Below are positions 1-7,248 of a DNA stretch of 28,209 nucleotides, one piece after another (the stretch's first letter is position 1; each line of letters opens with the position of its first letter). The translations under genes were made by a program, and so were the position numbers. The stretch is from Bacteroidia bacterium (GTDB lineage: Bacteria > Bacteroidota > Bacteroidia > Bacteroidales > CAJPTX01), in the NCBI GenBank assembly GCA_905373475.1, contig CAJPTC010000033.1, forward strand, positions 1 through 28,209, given 5' to 3'. Below the pieces are notes generated by a model, which was not told the DNA's origin, made no database searches, and worked only from the letters and a program-made list of their open reading frames with translations.

Positions 1-50
1 ACAACATGGAATACCATCTCGAATTCTATGACTGAGCCAAATTCAATCGT

Positions 51-74
51 GTAGGAGCGAAACCTGATTCGCCC
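51..74 (+). repeat. REP-like hairpin headed by GTAG (copy C)
   Basis: GTAG (51-54) is followed by an inverted repeat ending in TTCGCCC (68-74) with loop ACCTGA. The left arm GAGCGAA has one mismatch to the right arm. The same hairpin occurs twice near the right end of the window (27951-27974 and 28064-28087). A GTAG head next to a palindrome is the known signature of REP elements mobilised by RAYT transposases; assigning this copy to that class is inference. Confidence 0.6.
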
Positions 75-94
75 TAAATGTCGGCACTTGTCGC

Positions 95-122
95 AACTCT
101 TAACTCTCAACTCTTAACTCTC
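95..122. repeat. 7-bp tandem repeat AACTCTY, four units
   Basis: Four perfect head-to-tail units alternate AACTCTT and AACTCTC. The stop codon of ogt (114-116) lies inside the array, so gain or loss of a unit would change the last residues or the 3' end of that gene. It may be simple slippage sequence. Confidence 0.85.
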
Positions 123-659
123 AACTTGCACCATAAACCTTTCCGCAAATCGCTTTTCCAACGCCAACAAATACTCCTTCGTTGCGAGCCCGCCACCATA
201 ACCAACAAGCGCACCATTGCTACCTATCACCCTGTGACAAGGCAGAATGATCGAAATCGGATTAACATGATTCGCCTGCCCTACGGCGCGAAAAGCACGC
301 GGAACACCAATACGCGACGCCAACTCGGCATACGAAACCGTCTCACCGTAAGGTATAGTTTGTAAGGCCTCCCAAACACGCACCTGAAAAGAAGAGCCCA
401 CGAGATGAAACGGAAGAGAAAAATCGCGCAACTGACCACTAAAATAGCTAGTTAACTGGTTCGCAACTTCCTTCAAAAAAGGGGTTTGCTCCTGACTAAA
501 AACAGGTTGTTGTTTTTGCAAACAGCGCAACGTAGAAAAGTTCAAAGGCGGCGTCTCTAACTCTTCGCCCCAATCACACAAACAGAGACGCTCATCGCAC
601 TCTCCTAACAATAAAGAGCCGCAGGGTGAAACAAAGTATTGGTAAGAAATACGCAGCAT
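114..659 (-). CDS. ogt: Methylated-DNA--protein-cysteine methyltransferase
   Basis: This is a suicide repair protein that moves alkyl groups from O6-alkylguanine in DNA to its own cysteine. The 181 residues are usual for the Ogt type without the Ada regulatory domain. The active-site motif PCHR sits at 140-143 with Cys141 as acceptor, preceded by the helix-turn-helix segment TVSYAELASRIGVPRA (107-122) and the conserved RAVGQANHVNP stretch. The N-terminal part (1-85) is the poorly conserved RNase H-like domain. The gene begins 5 bases after the rpoN stop, so the two are probably co-transcribed leftward. Its own stop lies inside a 7-bp tandem repeat, so the C-terminus may vary between strains. 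The family call is secure; ogt fits better than ada because no Ada N-terminal domain is present. Confidence 0.93.
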   Translation of the reverse strand: MLRISYQYFVSPCGSLLLGECDERLCLCDWGEELETPPLNFSTLRCLQKQQPVFSQEQTPFLKEVANQLTSYFSGQLRDFSLPFHLVGSSFQVRVWEALQTIPYGETVSYAELASRIGVPRAFRAVGQANHVNPISIILPCHRVIGSNGALVGYGGGLATKEYLLALEKRFAERFMVQVES

Positions 660-664
660 TACCC

Positions 665-2143
665 CTAAATCTCGCGACGCAAACGCGCCATGGGTATATT
701 CAATTGTTCCCGATATTTAGCAACCGTACGACGTGCCAAAGCAAATCCTTGCGTGCCCAGCTCCTCCACAATCTGATCGTCGGTCAACGGCGCTTGTTTG
801 TTCTCTTTTTCTATTACGGAAAGCATCGCCGCCTTAATCTTTCGCGTAGAGATCGTATCGCCCTCTTGGTTTTGAATCCCCTCGCTGAAAAAATCTTTCA
901 ACGGAAGTATACCAAACGGCGTCTGGACATACTTACTACTCACCACGCGCGACACGGTCGAAATATCTAAGCCCGTAACATTCGCAATGTCTTTTAGAAT
1001 AAGCGGGCGCAATTTCCGAAGATCACCATCCACCAAGTAAGCATGCTGATAATCTACAATGGCTTGCATGACAGACATGAGCGTCCGATTGCGCTGGTTC
1101 AGCGCGTCAATAAACCACTGCGCAGCATCTATCTTTTGCTTCACAAAATGCGCAGCCTCTCTGTCAGCCTCAGTCGAGTTCTTTCGTTTTGCCGCATAAT
1201 CCTTCAACATGCGCCGATACTCCGAACTGATGTGAAGTTCTGGCATATTCTCGCCATGCAAAGACAAAACCAGCTCCCCCGTACGTTCATCCACCCCTAG
1301 GATAAAATCTGGGATTATAGTCTGCGCATCATGCAAATGCCCCGCATCTGCCATATCCCCTGGCTTGGGGTTAAGCTTAGAAATGTAGTCTAACGCAGCC
1401 CGAAGATCCTCCTCACTCAAATGCAACTCCTCCTGAATGCGCTGATAGTGCTTCTGTACAAAGCGCTGATAGCTACGCTCCAATATAAGCCGCGCATTTT
1501 TTGCCACCGCAGAATTTTGCCCCTTTAGTTGTAGCAACAAACACTCCTGCAGAGTGGTAGCTCCAATCCCGCGGGGTTCAAGTTCCTGCACCACCGCCAA
1601 GGCTTGTTCAAGCTTCTCTAGTGGGACATCCAACCCTTGTAGCAACAACAAATCGTCGCGCAGCGCTGGCAAATTGCGTCGCAGATAACCGTCGCTATCC
1701 AAGTTCCCAATAATGTATTCCGCCAGTTTACGTATTTCCTCCGAAATACGCTGATAACCAAGCTGTTCTAAAAGCTGATCTCGGAAAGAAACCACGGTAG
1801 CCAACGGCGACTCATACTCTCGCTCCTCGCCCCCATAATTGGGTTCTCGGTAATCAGAATCGTATTCGTCGTCTGGGAGATAATCGTCTACCGAAAACTC
1901 ATCCTCACTTGTCGTTGTACTAGTCTCGTTCTCTGTTGAGTCGTCATATTCTTGCAACTCTACATTTTCCGAATCGCTCTCTGGCGCTTCACCCTCCTCG
2001 AGGGTCGGGTTATCTTCCAGTTCCTTCTTGATGCGCTGTTCGAGTTGTGCAAGCGGGATCTCTAGCAGACGCACCACCTGAATCTGCTGTGGCGACAAAC
2101 GCTGCTGCAACTTCTGCTGGAGGGATTGCGAAACTCTAGCCAT
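665..2143 (-). CDS. rpoN: RNA polymerase sigma-54 factor
   Basis: This alternative sigma factor directs RNA polymerase to -24/-12 promoters and needs AAA+ enhancer-binding activators. The 492 residues show the whole family layout. Residues 1-50 are the glutamine- and leucine-rich activator-interaction region (SQSLQQKLQQRLSPQQ). Residues 50-110 are a strongly acidic, low-complexity linker. The core-binding and helix-turn-helix regions follow, and the RpoN box ARRTVAKYRE lies at 470-479, near the C-terminus as usual. A TATTTTTG -7 box with an upstream TTTG precedes it by about 80 bases. ogt follows after 5 bases. No sigma-54 activator gene and no convincing -24/-12 promoter is visible in the window, so its targets lie elsewhere. 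Confidence 0.97.
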   Translation of the reverse strand: MARVSQSLQQKLQQRLSPQQIQVVRLLEIPLAQLEQRIKKELEDNPTLEEGEAPESDSENVELQEYDDSTENETSTTTSEDEFSVDDYLPDDEYDSDYREPNYGGEEREYESPLATVVSFRDQLLEQLGYQRISEEIRKLAEYIIGNLDSDGYLRRNLPALRDDLLLLQGLDVPLEKLEQALAVVQELEPRGIGATTLQECLLLQLKGQNSAVAKNARLILERSYQRFVQKHYQRIQEELHLSEEDLRAALDYISKLNPKPGDMADAGHLHDAQTIIPDFILGVDERTGELVLSLHGENMPELHISSEYRRMLKDYAAKRKNSTEADREAAHFVKQKIDAAQWFIDALNQRNRTLMSVMQAIVDYQHAYLVDGDLRKLRPLILKDIANVTGLDISTVSRVVSSKYVQTPFGILPLKDFFSEGIQNQEGDTISTRKIKAAMLSVIEKENKQAPLTDDQIVEELGTQGFALARRTVAKYREQLNIPMARLRREI

Positions 2144-2222
2144 GAGCGGATAACTAGTTTAGTATTAAACGGCGTTAGGTTCTTTTTATGCGCGTGTTTC
2201 CTCTGTATACGCATCGTCTCTA

Positions 2223-2256
2223 CAAAAATATGCAATTCCGTCAGATTTTATGCAAA
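2223..2256 (-). promoter_or_regulatory. Promoter of rpoN-ogt
   Basis: Read on the minus strand, TATTTTTG (2223-2230) matches the Bacteroidetes -7 consensus TAnnTTTG. TTTG (2253-2256) lies 22 bases upstream, close to the expected -33 spacing. The leader would be about 75 bases. Confidence 0.6.
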
Positions 2257-2298
2257 TGGCATACACAATTTCCAGTGCAGATAACTGACAGTGCCTCA

Positions 2299-2333
2299 GA
2301 AAATAAAAGCGCCCCAGTAGAACTGGAGCGCTT
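2299..2333 (-). terminator. Rho-independent terminator of the outer-membrane barrel gene
   Basis: On the minus strand the stem AAGCGC-T-CCAGT pairs with ACTGG-G-GCGCTT, with one internal mismatch and a 3-base loop (2307-2333). A T-rich tail read from 2299-2308 follows. It lies about 30 bases past the stop at 2364 and separates this gene from rpoN. Confidence 0.8.
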
Positions 2334-2363
2334 AAATCCTATATTATATCGTAGTCTAGTTAA

Positions 2364-3062
2364 CTAGAACGACATCGACAAACCTACCATGAAAGGCAAT
2401 TTGCTAGGAACAGCACCGTTTACACCGAACGAGAAACCTGTTTCCGACGTCGTTGATGTAGCACCGCTCAGATCGGTAGTCAATCTTTCATAGTTGAAAT
2501 TGATGCTAGCCACGTTAGCAGTAGCAATGAGCGAGAACGTAGAGTTCAGGTTCACCTTGATGCCAGGAATAACACCTACCCCAATACCAAACAAACTAGC
2601 GCCATCGGCAGTTGTGGTCTTGTCGCCATTTACAACCTTAGTAGCACCCTTTGAACCAAACTGAAGCGGGAGCTGACCATCAAGGAAAAGGCTAATACGA
2701 TCATTCCCCAAAAGGGTGTAACGAACAAAGGGGGCAAACTGGAAAATGAAATCGGACGTGGTGGTCTTATCGTTCTGGTGTCCCTTCTCTGTGCTATTAG
2801 CAGGCACAGTCATGGAGTTGTAAGTAAGCCCCAAGTGCGTACCTACGCCCAAGTCACTACGTAGGGAGTAAATTGCGTAGGGCAAGAAAGTGAAGGTCAT
2901 ATCCGAATTGCCATCCTTCTCTGTAGTAACACCTCCCGCCTTAGTCGTTTGGTTTCCACCATTGTAGCCAAAGCCAAGCTTACCACCAATTGTCAACTGT
3001 GCAAACGCACTGCTGCATGCTACTGCGCTTACTAGCGCCAAAACTAACAATACTCGTTTCAT
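2364..3062 (-). CDS. Outer-membrane beta-barrel protein
   Basis: This is a small outer-membrane porin-like protein whose substrate cannot be read from sequence. I place the start at the internal methionine at 3062. From there MKRVLLVLALVSAVACSSAFAQ is a clean signal peptide cut after AFAQ, and the upstream 15 codons in frame look like leader; they run through the TACATTTG promoter box at 3092-3099. The mature part (about 210 residues) alternates glycine- and aromatic-rich strands with polar threonine- and asparagine-rich loops (TTKAGGVTTEKDGNS, NDKTTTSD), and ends in phenylalanine (GLSMSF), the usual barrel-assembly signal. It is a single-gene unit with its own promoter and terminator, which suggests strong independent expression. 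No peptidoglycan-binding OmpA domain is present. Confidence 0.8.
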   Translation of the reverse strand: MKRVLLVLALVSAVACSSAFAQLTIGGKLGFGYNGGNQTTKAGGVTTEKDGNSDMTFTFLPYAIYSLRSDLGVGTHLGLTYNSMTVPANSTEKGHQNDKTTTSDFIFQFAPFVRYTLLGNDRISLFLDGQLPLQFGSKGATKVVNGDKTTTADGASLFGIGVGVIPGIKVNLNSTFSLIATANVASINFNYERLTTDLSGATSTTSETGFSFGVNGAVPSKLPFMVGLSMSF

Positions 3063-3091
3063 CTTCTTTGTACATGAATTGTTACTAATCG

Positions 3092-3119
3092 CAAATGTAA
3101 CGATCATTTTTATCTCAAA
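3092..3119 (-). promoter_or_regulatory. Promoter of the outer-membrane barrel gene
   Basis: On the minus strand TACATTTG (3092-3099) matches TAnnTTTG, and TTTG (3116-3119) lies 16 bases upstream, a short spacer. The -7 box is 29 bases from the ATG at 3062. This supports the downstream start choice, because the longer reading would place the promoter inside the coding sequence. Confidence 0.6.
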
Positions 3120-3630
3120 AACATCGTAGCCTCATAAGGGCAAATTAAAAGTTACACAATGCGAAAACAAGGAAACAAGTTCCAAGCCCGAAAAACGAAA
3201 TGGAAACCGACAATACGTCCCCTTAAAGAAATTGAGGAATAACTAATAAAACGCCACCACTAGCATTCAGGGATGCTCCTCGGATGTCGTGAAGAGCGTA
3301 TAAATTTAGGGAAAGATTACGAATGCACAATCCTGCACGAAAACTTAGAGAAATATTTACAATTCTCTGAAGAGCAGGCAAATGGTCGCGCAAACCTCAG
3401 ATGTATAACGCAAAGAAACAGAAGCTTATAAGACTTCGGCATTTTACCGTGAGTGCTTCTCGTGTCTTGGAACAAAACCCAAAACAGCATCCTACAGCAC
3501 AAAGATAGTGAAAAAGTCTTCGCCCCCGTGCGGAGTCTCCTCAGGTGCACTAGACTCATTGCCATTCCAGCAACCTGTGCATTTCTTATCATACCATAGA
3601 AAACTGTAGCACATTTCATAATTGATTTAT
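3120..3630. other. Long intergenic region, no supported gene
   Basis: About 500 bases lie between two divergently transcribed units. I find no tRNA, riboswitch or known RNA signature. Two short plus-strand ORFs are present: 27 codons of very basic composition (3159-3242, starting MRKQGNKFQARK) and 52 codons (3273-3431, starting MLLGCREERINLG). Neither has a good ribosome-binding site or a recognised family, and both lengths can arise by chance. A small hairpin AGCAT-TCAGGG-ATGCT lies at 3263-3278. The left part is A-rich. It could carry an unannotated small RNA, but nothing I can see proves it. Confidence 0.5.
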
Positions 3631-3661
3631 TACATTTGTGTAACAAACAGTAGGAGGAGCG
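3631..3661 (+). promoter_or_regulatory. Promoter and strong ribosome-binding site of elbB
   Basis: TACATTTG (3631-3638) is the same -7 box used by the barrel gene, 23 bases before the ATG. No good -33 TTTG is seen. AGGAGG (3652-3657) lies 4 bases before the start codon; such a complete Shine-Dalgarno sequence is uncommon in Bacteroidetes and fixes the start at 3662. Confidence 0.65.
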
Positions 3662-4312
3662 ATGAAACGATTTGCAGTGGTGCTGGCAGGAGCTGGTAGA
3701 TTGGACGGGAACAATATACACGAAGTAGTTTTACTACTTGCAGAGCTCGCAAAGCAGGGCGCAAGTTACGAATGTTTTGCCCCCGACATGCTTCAACACG
3801 AGGTTATTAACCACTATACTGGGCAACCCCAATACGAACAACGAAACGTACTGTACGAAGCTACGCGCATCAACGGGTGCGATACGCGCCCTCTAGCCGA
3901 GCTTCGCGTTGCAGATTTTGATGGACTCTGTTTCCCAGGCGGTTATGGCGTGGCTAAGAACCTCTGTACCTTTGCCTTTGCAGGCGAGACGTACACAGTA
4001 CTCCCAGAGGTAGAGCGTCTTATCACCGACTTCCACAACGCTAAAAAGCCTATCGTGGCTCTTTGTATCGCACCTATGCTCATTGCAAAGGTACTACCTC
4101 ATACAACCATTACTTTGGGTCAGGCTTGCGATGCAGGAACTGTAGCCACCAAACTAGGCGCAAAGGTACAGCTTACGGGCGAAGGAGAAGTCTGTATTGA
4201 CACAACAAATCGCATTTTTACAACCCCCTGCTATATGCTCAATTCAGACATCGCAGGGGTAGCTCGGGGCATCGCCGCATTAGTAGAAAAGCTTCTCGCT
4301 TCTTTGAAGTAA
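3662..4312 (+). CDS. elbB: ElbB, isoprenoid-biosynthesis glyoxalase of the DJ-1 superfamily
   Basis: This is a cytoplasmic class I glutamine-amidotransferase-like (DJ-1/PfpI) protein. The E. coli homologue ElbB is reported as a glyoxalase and was first linked to lycopene yield, but its physiological role is unclear. The 216 residues align end to end with that family from memory: the N-terminal VVLAGAGRLDGNNIHE (6-21), the FPGGYGVAKNL loop (91-101) and the nucleophile-elbow cysteine in ALCIAPML (Cys135). The C-terminal TPCYMLN segment is also typical. The AGGAGG site sets the start. It is first in a rightward run with plsC (36 bases), a glycosyltransferase and mdh, which may be one transcript. 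Sure of family, less of function. Confidence 0.9.
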   Translation: MKRFAVVLAGAGRLDGNNIHEVVLLLAELAKQGASYECFAPDMLQHEVINHYTGQPQYEQRNVLYEATRINGCDTRPLAELRVADFDGLCFPGGYGVAKNLCTFAFAGETYTVLPEVERLITDFHNAKKPIVALCIAPMLIAKVLPHTTITLGQACDAGTVATKLGAKVQLTGEGEVCIDTTNRIFTTPCYMLNSDIAGVARGIAALVEKLLASLK

Positions 4313-4348
4313 CACAAACGCCAGAACGCTCGGAAACCTGCCAGCGCA

Positions 4349-5116
4349 ATGCGTTACAAGATACTGAAGCTACTAGCCAACCTTATTTTCTGGCCGAGTA
4401 CGCTTGTTTTTTTCACGTTTTGGCTCTCGCTTTGTGCCATCGTGTGGCTTATAGCGCTCCCCTTTGATTACGAGCGTCGAGCCTTTCGCGTTACGCTGCA
4501 TACATGGTGTTGGCTCTACATGAAGCTGTGCCCCTTCTGGCGCTATACCATCGAGGGGCGCGAAAACCTACCACAAGGAGCTTGTGTGTATGTAGCAAAC
4601 CATCAGAGCTTGATGGATATTTCGGTGCTACTTGGCTTAAACAGGCGCTTCAAGTGGGTAGCCAAGAAGGAGCTCTTTTCACGCCCATTTGTGGGTTGGC
4701 TACTTTTCTTCGGACGCGACATTAAGCTCGATCGTGCTAGTTTGCGCGATGCCTCGCGCATGATAGCCTCGTGCCTACACTGGTTACAGCGCGGAGTAGG
4801 CATCATGATATTCCCCGAGGGGCATCGTAGCTCCACAGTAGGGCGTTTCAAACGAGGAGCATTCCAAGTGGCACAAGAGGCGCAAGTACCCATCGTGCCC
4901 ATTGCCGTTTCAGGTCCAGCACAAGCCATCAAAGGGTATTTTGTAGAACCGAACCGTACCCCTATCCGAATACAAATCCTCTCGCCCATCTTCCCAGAAC
5001 AATTACAGAACCAGCCATTAGACGACGTCGCTCGCGAGGTAGAAGAACAGATACGCTCCGTACACAAGGCAAACCATCCCGAGCTCTATACAACCAGTAA
5101 AGATACCACCCCCTGA
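4349..5116 (+). CDS. plsC: 1-acyl-sn-glycerol-3-phosphate acyltransferase
   Basis: PlsC transfers an acyl chain to lysophosphatidate to make phosphatidate, the second acylation in phospholipid synthesis, at the inner face of the cytoplasmic membrane. The 255 residues begin with a hydrophobic anchor (about 8-38). The catalytic NHxxxxD motif reads NHQSLMD at 84-90 with His85 and Asp90. The substrate motif FPEGHRSS is at 155-162, followed by KRGAF (168-172) and the VPIVPIAVSG motif. All four acyltransferase blocks are intact. The next gene, a glycosyltransferase, starts 11 bases after the stop. In Bacteroidetes some PlsC-like proteins act on ornithine lipids; this one cannot be excluded from that role. 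Confidence 0.9.
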   Translation: MRYKILKLLANLIFWPSTLVFFTFWLSLCAIVWLIALPFDYERRAFRVTLHTWCWLYMKLCPFWRYTIEGRENLPQGACVYVANHQSLMDISVLLGLNRRFKWVAKKELFSRPFVGWLLFFGRDIKLDRASLRDASRMIASCLHWLQRGVGIMIFPEGHRSSTVGRFKRGAFQVAQEAQVPIVPIAVSGPAQAIKGYFVEPNRTPIRIQILSPIFPEQLQNQPLDDVAREVEEQIRSVHKANHPELYTTSKDTTP

Positions 5117-5127
5117 GAAAAGAAGGT

Positions 5128-6081
5128 ATGATTTCAATTTGCATCCCCATACACGATGTCAATGTAGTGCCTCTAGTAGAAACGCTACTACAGCAGGCGC
5201 AGACTAATAGAATCGAGGTAGAAATTATTCTCTTCGACGATAAGTCCTACCCGACTTGGCGAGCAGCCAACGAACAGCTACGAGAGATGAAGAATGTCTT
5301 CTACTTGCCATTGATCGAGAACATTGGGCGGAGTCAAATCCGAAATCGCATGGCAGACATGGCAACGGGCGAATGGCTACTCTTCTTGGACTGCGACATG
5401 CGCATTATGAACGAGAATTTCCTATCGACGTATGCGTCATATACCTCAGGAGCAGACGATGTGATTTGTGGGGGAATTTATTACGGCAATCGCCCCAAGG
5501 AACGCGATTTCCTCCTACAGTGGCGCACAGAACAAAAGGTACTACGCCACCGACGCCGCATCAGCCTGCGCGGGCTGTACGAGCACGTGTCTACGGGCAA
5601 TTTTATGATTCGGAAGGCGGTGTTTGACACGGTTCGCTTTGACGAGAAGATCAGAAGCTACGGCCAGGAAGATCAAGTCTTCTCATTGGAGCTCGCGCGC
5701 CTCAAGATAAAACCTCGAAATATAGAAAACCCCACAGAACACGTAGGGCACGAGTCCAACGAACTCTTTGTACAGAAAACCGAAACGTCTCTATTCAATT
5801 TGGTGCGTATATGGCACTCCTCTCCCCTTTTTCACGACCAGCTGTACAGCGCAAGCAAACGTATACGCGTGGCACGTTTTCTACAGAGGACAGGGTTTGC
5901 CCCAGTGTTCCGCTCCATCTTTCACCTTTTCGGGAGCAGTTTACGCAAAACCTGCGTAAATGGGCATGCACGCATGTGGCAATTTTCCTTTTACCAAATG
6001 GGCTACCTCCTAACCGTATTCCGCATTCCCAATTTAGCGACAGCACACTACACCTTGTCGCAAAAGATCAATAACAATTAA
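5128..6081 (+). CDS. Family 2 glycosyltransferase
   Basis: This is a GT-A fold, inverting glycosyltransferase that would use a nucleotide sugar; the acceptor is unknown. The N-terminal domain shows the expected order: ISICIPIHD strand (2-10), nucleotide-binding Asp residues LFDD (35-38), ENIGRSQIRNRM (64-75), the metal-binding DCD (88-90), and a catalytic-base candidate in YGQEDQVF (Glu181-Asp182). The C-terminal 100 residues are basic with hydrophobic stretches, probably a membrane-surface attachment rather than true membrane spans. It follows plsC by 11 bases and precedes mdh by 37, so it sits among lipid and central-metabolism genes rather than in a sugar cluster. Candidate roles are glycolipid or envelope polysaccharide synthesis. 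Confidence 0.85.
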   Translation: MISICIPIHDVNVVPLVETLLQQAQTNRIEVEIILFDDKSYPTWRAANEQLREMKNVFYLPLIENIGRSQIRNRMADMATGEWLLFLDCDMRIMNENFLSTYASYTSGADDVICGGIYYGNRPKERDFLLQWRTEQKVLRHRRRISLRGLYEHVSTGNFMIRKAVFDTVRFDEKIRSYGQEDQVFSLELARLKIKPRNIENPTEHVGHESNELFVQKTETSLFNLVRIWHSSPLFHDQLYSASKRIRVARFLQRTGFAPVFRSIFHLFGSSLRKTCVNGHARMWQFSFYQMGYLLTVFRIPNLATAHYTLSQKINNN

Positions 6082-6118
6082 CGGACTTTGTCGCATTCTA
6101 CAAATCCTAAATATTATA

Positions 6119-7057
6119 ATGAAGCGTATTACGGTCATCGGAGCAGGTAACGTGGGTGCAACCCTCGTTTACGAATTGGTACGGCGCTCTCTGGCGCAAG
6201 AAATTTTGCTACTAGATATCAATGCCCCCGCCACTCATGGCAAGGCACTAGATATGTGGGAAACAAGCCCTTTACACAACTTCTCTACTCGCGTGCGAGG
6301 GGTGGGTAACGACTACGAGGCTACGCAAGACTCTAGCATCGTGATTATGACGGCGGGGCTTGCACGCAAGCCTGGCATGAGTCGCGACGACTTGGTAGAG
6401 ATCAATGCAAAGATAATGCGCGATGTGGCGGCGAACATCAAGAAGTACTCGCCCGAAGCGATCCTGATTGTCGTTACAAACCCACTAGACGTGATGACCT
6501 ACGCCGCCTTTTTAGGTACAGGCTTCCCTCGCGAACGAGTGTTTGGTATGGCGGGAGTACTAGATACGGCACGTTATCGCTCATTCATTGCAGAGGAACT
6601 TAACATCTCGCCTCGCGATATTCAAGCAATGCTGATGGGTGGACACGGCGATTCTATGGTACCACTACCACGTTACACAACCGTTGGCGGAATTCCTATC
6701 TCCGAGCTACTACCCGCCGATAAACTCAACGCCATTGTAGAGCGAACCAAACAGGGTGGTAAAGAACTCGTAGATCTGCTAGGGGTATCGGCATGGTATG
6801 CACCTGGGGCAGCTGCTGCCGAGATGGTAGAAGCCGTTGTACGAAACGAACGACGCGTTTTACCCGTGTGTGCTGGTTTGTCTGGCGAATACGGTCTTAG
6901 CAACCTCCACCTAGGTGTACCCGTAGTCTTAGGGGAAAAAGGGGTAGAAAAGGTCATCGAACTCAAGCTAGATGCGAGTGAATTAGCGCTCGTGCATAAA
7001 TCTGCCGAATCTGTAAAGCAAGTGATGCAGCAGCTGGATGCGATGAAAATATTCTAG
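6119..7057 (+). CDS. mdh: Malate dehydrogenase, LDH-like type
   Basis: It interconverts malate and oxaloacetate with NAD(H) in the cytoplasm; in fermenting Bacteroidales it serves the reductive branch toward fumarate, succinate and propionate. The 312 residues match the tetrameric LDH-like MDH family. GAGNVG (8-13) is the dinucleotide loop and Asp33 (LLDIN) binds the NAD ribose. In LARKPGMSR (81-89) Arg83 takes the place of the lactate dehydrogenase Gln102, which marks the enzyme as malate-specific, and Arg89 is also kept. NPLDVM (121-126), Arg152 and catalytic His176 in GGHGDS are intact. A GC hairpin follows the stop. No good -7 box precedes it, so it may be read through from the glycosyltransferase gene. 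Confidence 0.96.
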   Translation: MKRITVIGAGNVGATLVYELVRRSLAQEILLLDINAPATHGKALDMWETSPLHNFSTRVRGVGNDYEATQDSSIVIMTAGLARKPGMSRDDLVEINAKIMRDVAANIKKYSPEAILIVVTNPLDVMTYAAFLGTGFPRERVFGMAGVLDTARYRSFIAEELNISPRDIQAMLMGGHGDSMVPLPRYTTVGGIPISELLPADKLNAIVERTKQGGKELVDLLGVSAWYAPGAAAAEMVEAVVRNERRVLPVCAGLSGEYGLSNLHLGVPVVLGEKGVEKVIELKLDASELALVHKSAESVKQVMQQLDAMKIF

Positions 7058-7080
7058 GAGAATTTCGATTTAAACTGTGA

Positions 7081-7115
7081 GGGAGTTGCGACAAGCGCTC
7101 CCTTGCAGTTTTGCT
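7081..7115 (+). terminator. Hairpin after mdh, weak terminator
   Basis: GGGAGT pairs with GCTCCC (7081-7102) around a 10-base loop, with one G-U pair at the inner end, followed by the moderately T-rich TTGCAGTTTTGCTTT. The stem and loop resemble a hairpin after the btu operon (11851-11870): both read GTTGCG, CAA, GCGCTCC in the same order. Confidence 0.5.
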
Positions 7116-7118
7116 TTG

Positions 7119-7248
7119 TATCTTCGTGCAAAGATCAGGCGGTCAATCGGCAAAAGCAACCAAATTCACCGAATATCGTAAACTATAGAGCAAGCTGCCC
7201 AAAGAAGTCCTTGCGGGACAGCTTACTACATTATTAGCGGGTCTAAAT
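7119..7248 (+). promoter_or_regulatory. btuB leader with two mutually exclusive hairpins
   Basis: TATCTTCG (7119-7126) is one base off the TAnnTTTG box, which would give a leader of roughly 115 bases. AAGCTGCCC (7192-7200) pairs with GGGACAGCTT (7215-7224) with a one-base bulge. Within it GTCC (7207-7210) can instead pair with GGAC (7216-7219), and the two structures share bases, so only one can form. The structure ends about 25 bases before the ATG. None of the conserved blocks of the cobalamin riboswitch is recognisable, so the ligand or regulator, if any, is unknown. Confidence 0.4.

Noticed and set aside
3063..3107. Upstream ATG of the outer-membrane barrel gene
   Set aside because: The 15 extra residues would precede the signal peptide and their codons overlap the TACATTTG promoter box.
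3273..3431. 52-codon plus-strand ORF in the long intergenic gap
   Set aside because: No ribosome-binding site, no recognised motif and a length that can occur by chance; kept only as a note in the gap entry.
3317..3721. 134-codon minus-strand ORF upstream of elbB
   Set aside because: It runs over the elbB promoter, ribosome-binding site and first codons, is rich in Cys, Ser and His without any domain, and has no ribosome-binding site.
4603..5067. 154-codon minus-strand ORF inside plsC
   Set aside because: It is antisense to a plsC gene with all catalytic motifs intact; composition is that of a reverse reading.
7058..7248. Classical cobalamin riboswitch before btuB
   Set aside because: I could not find its conserved core blocks; only the unrelated competing hairpins are visible.
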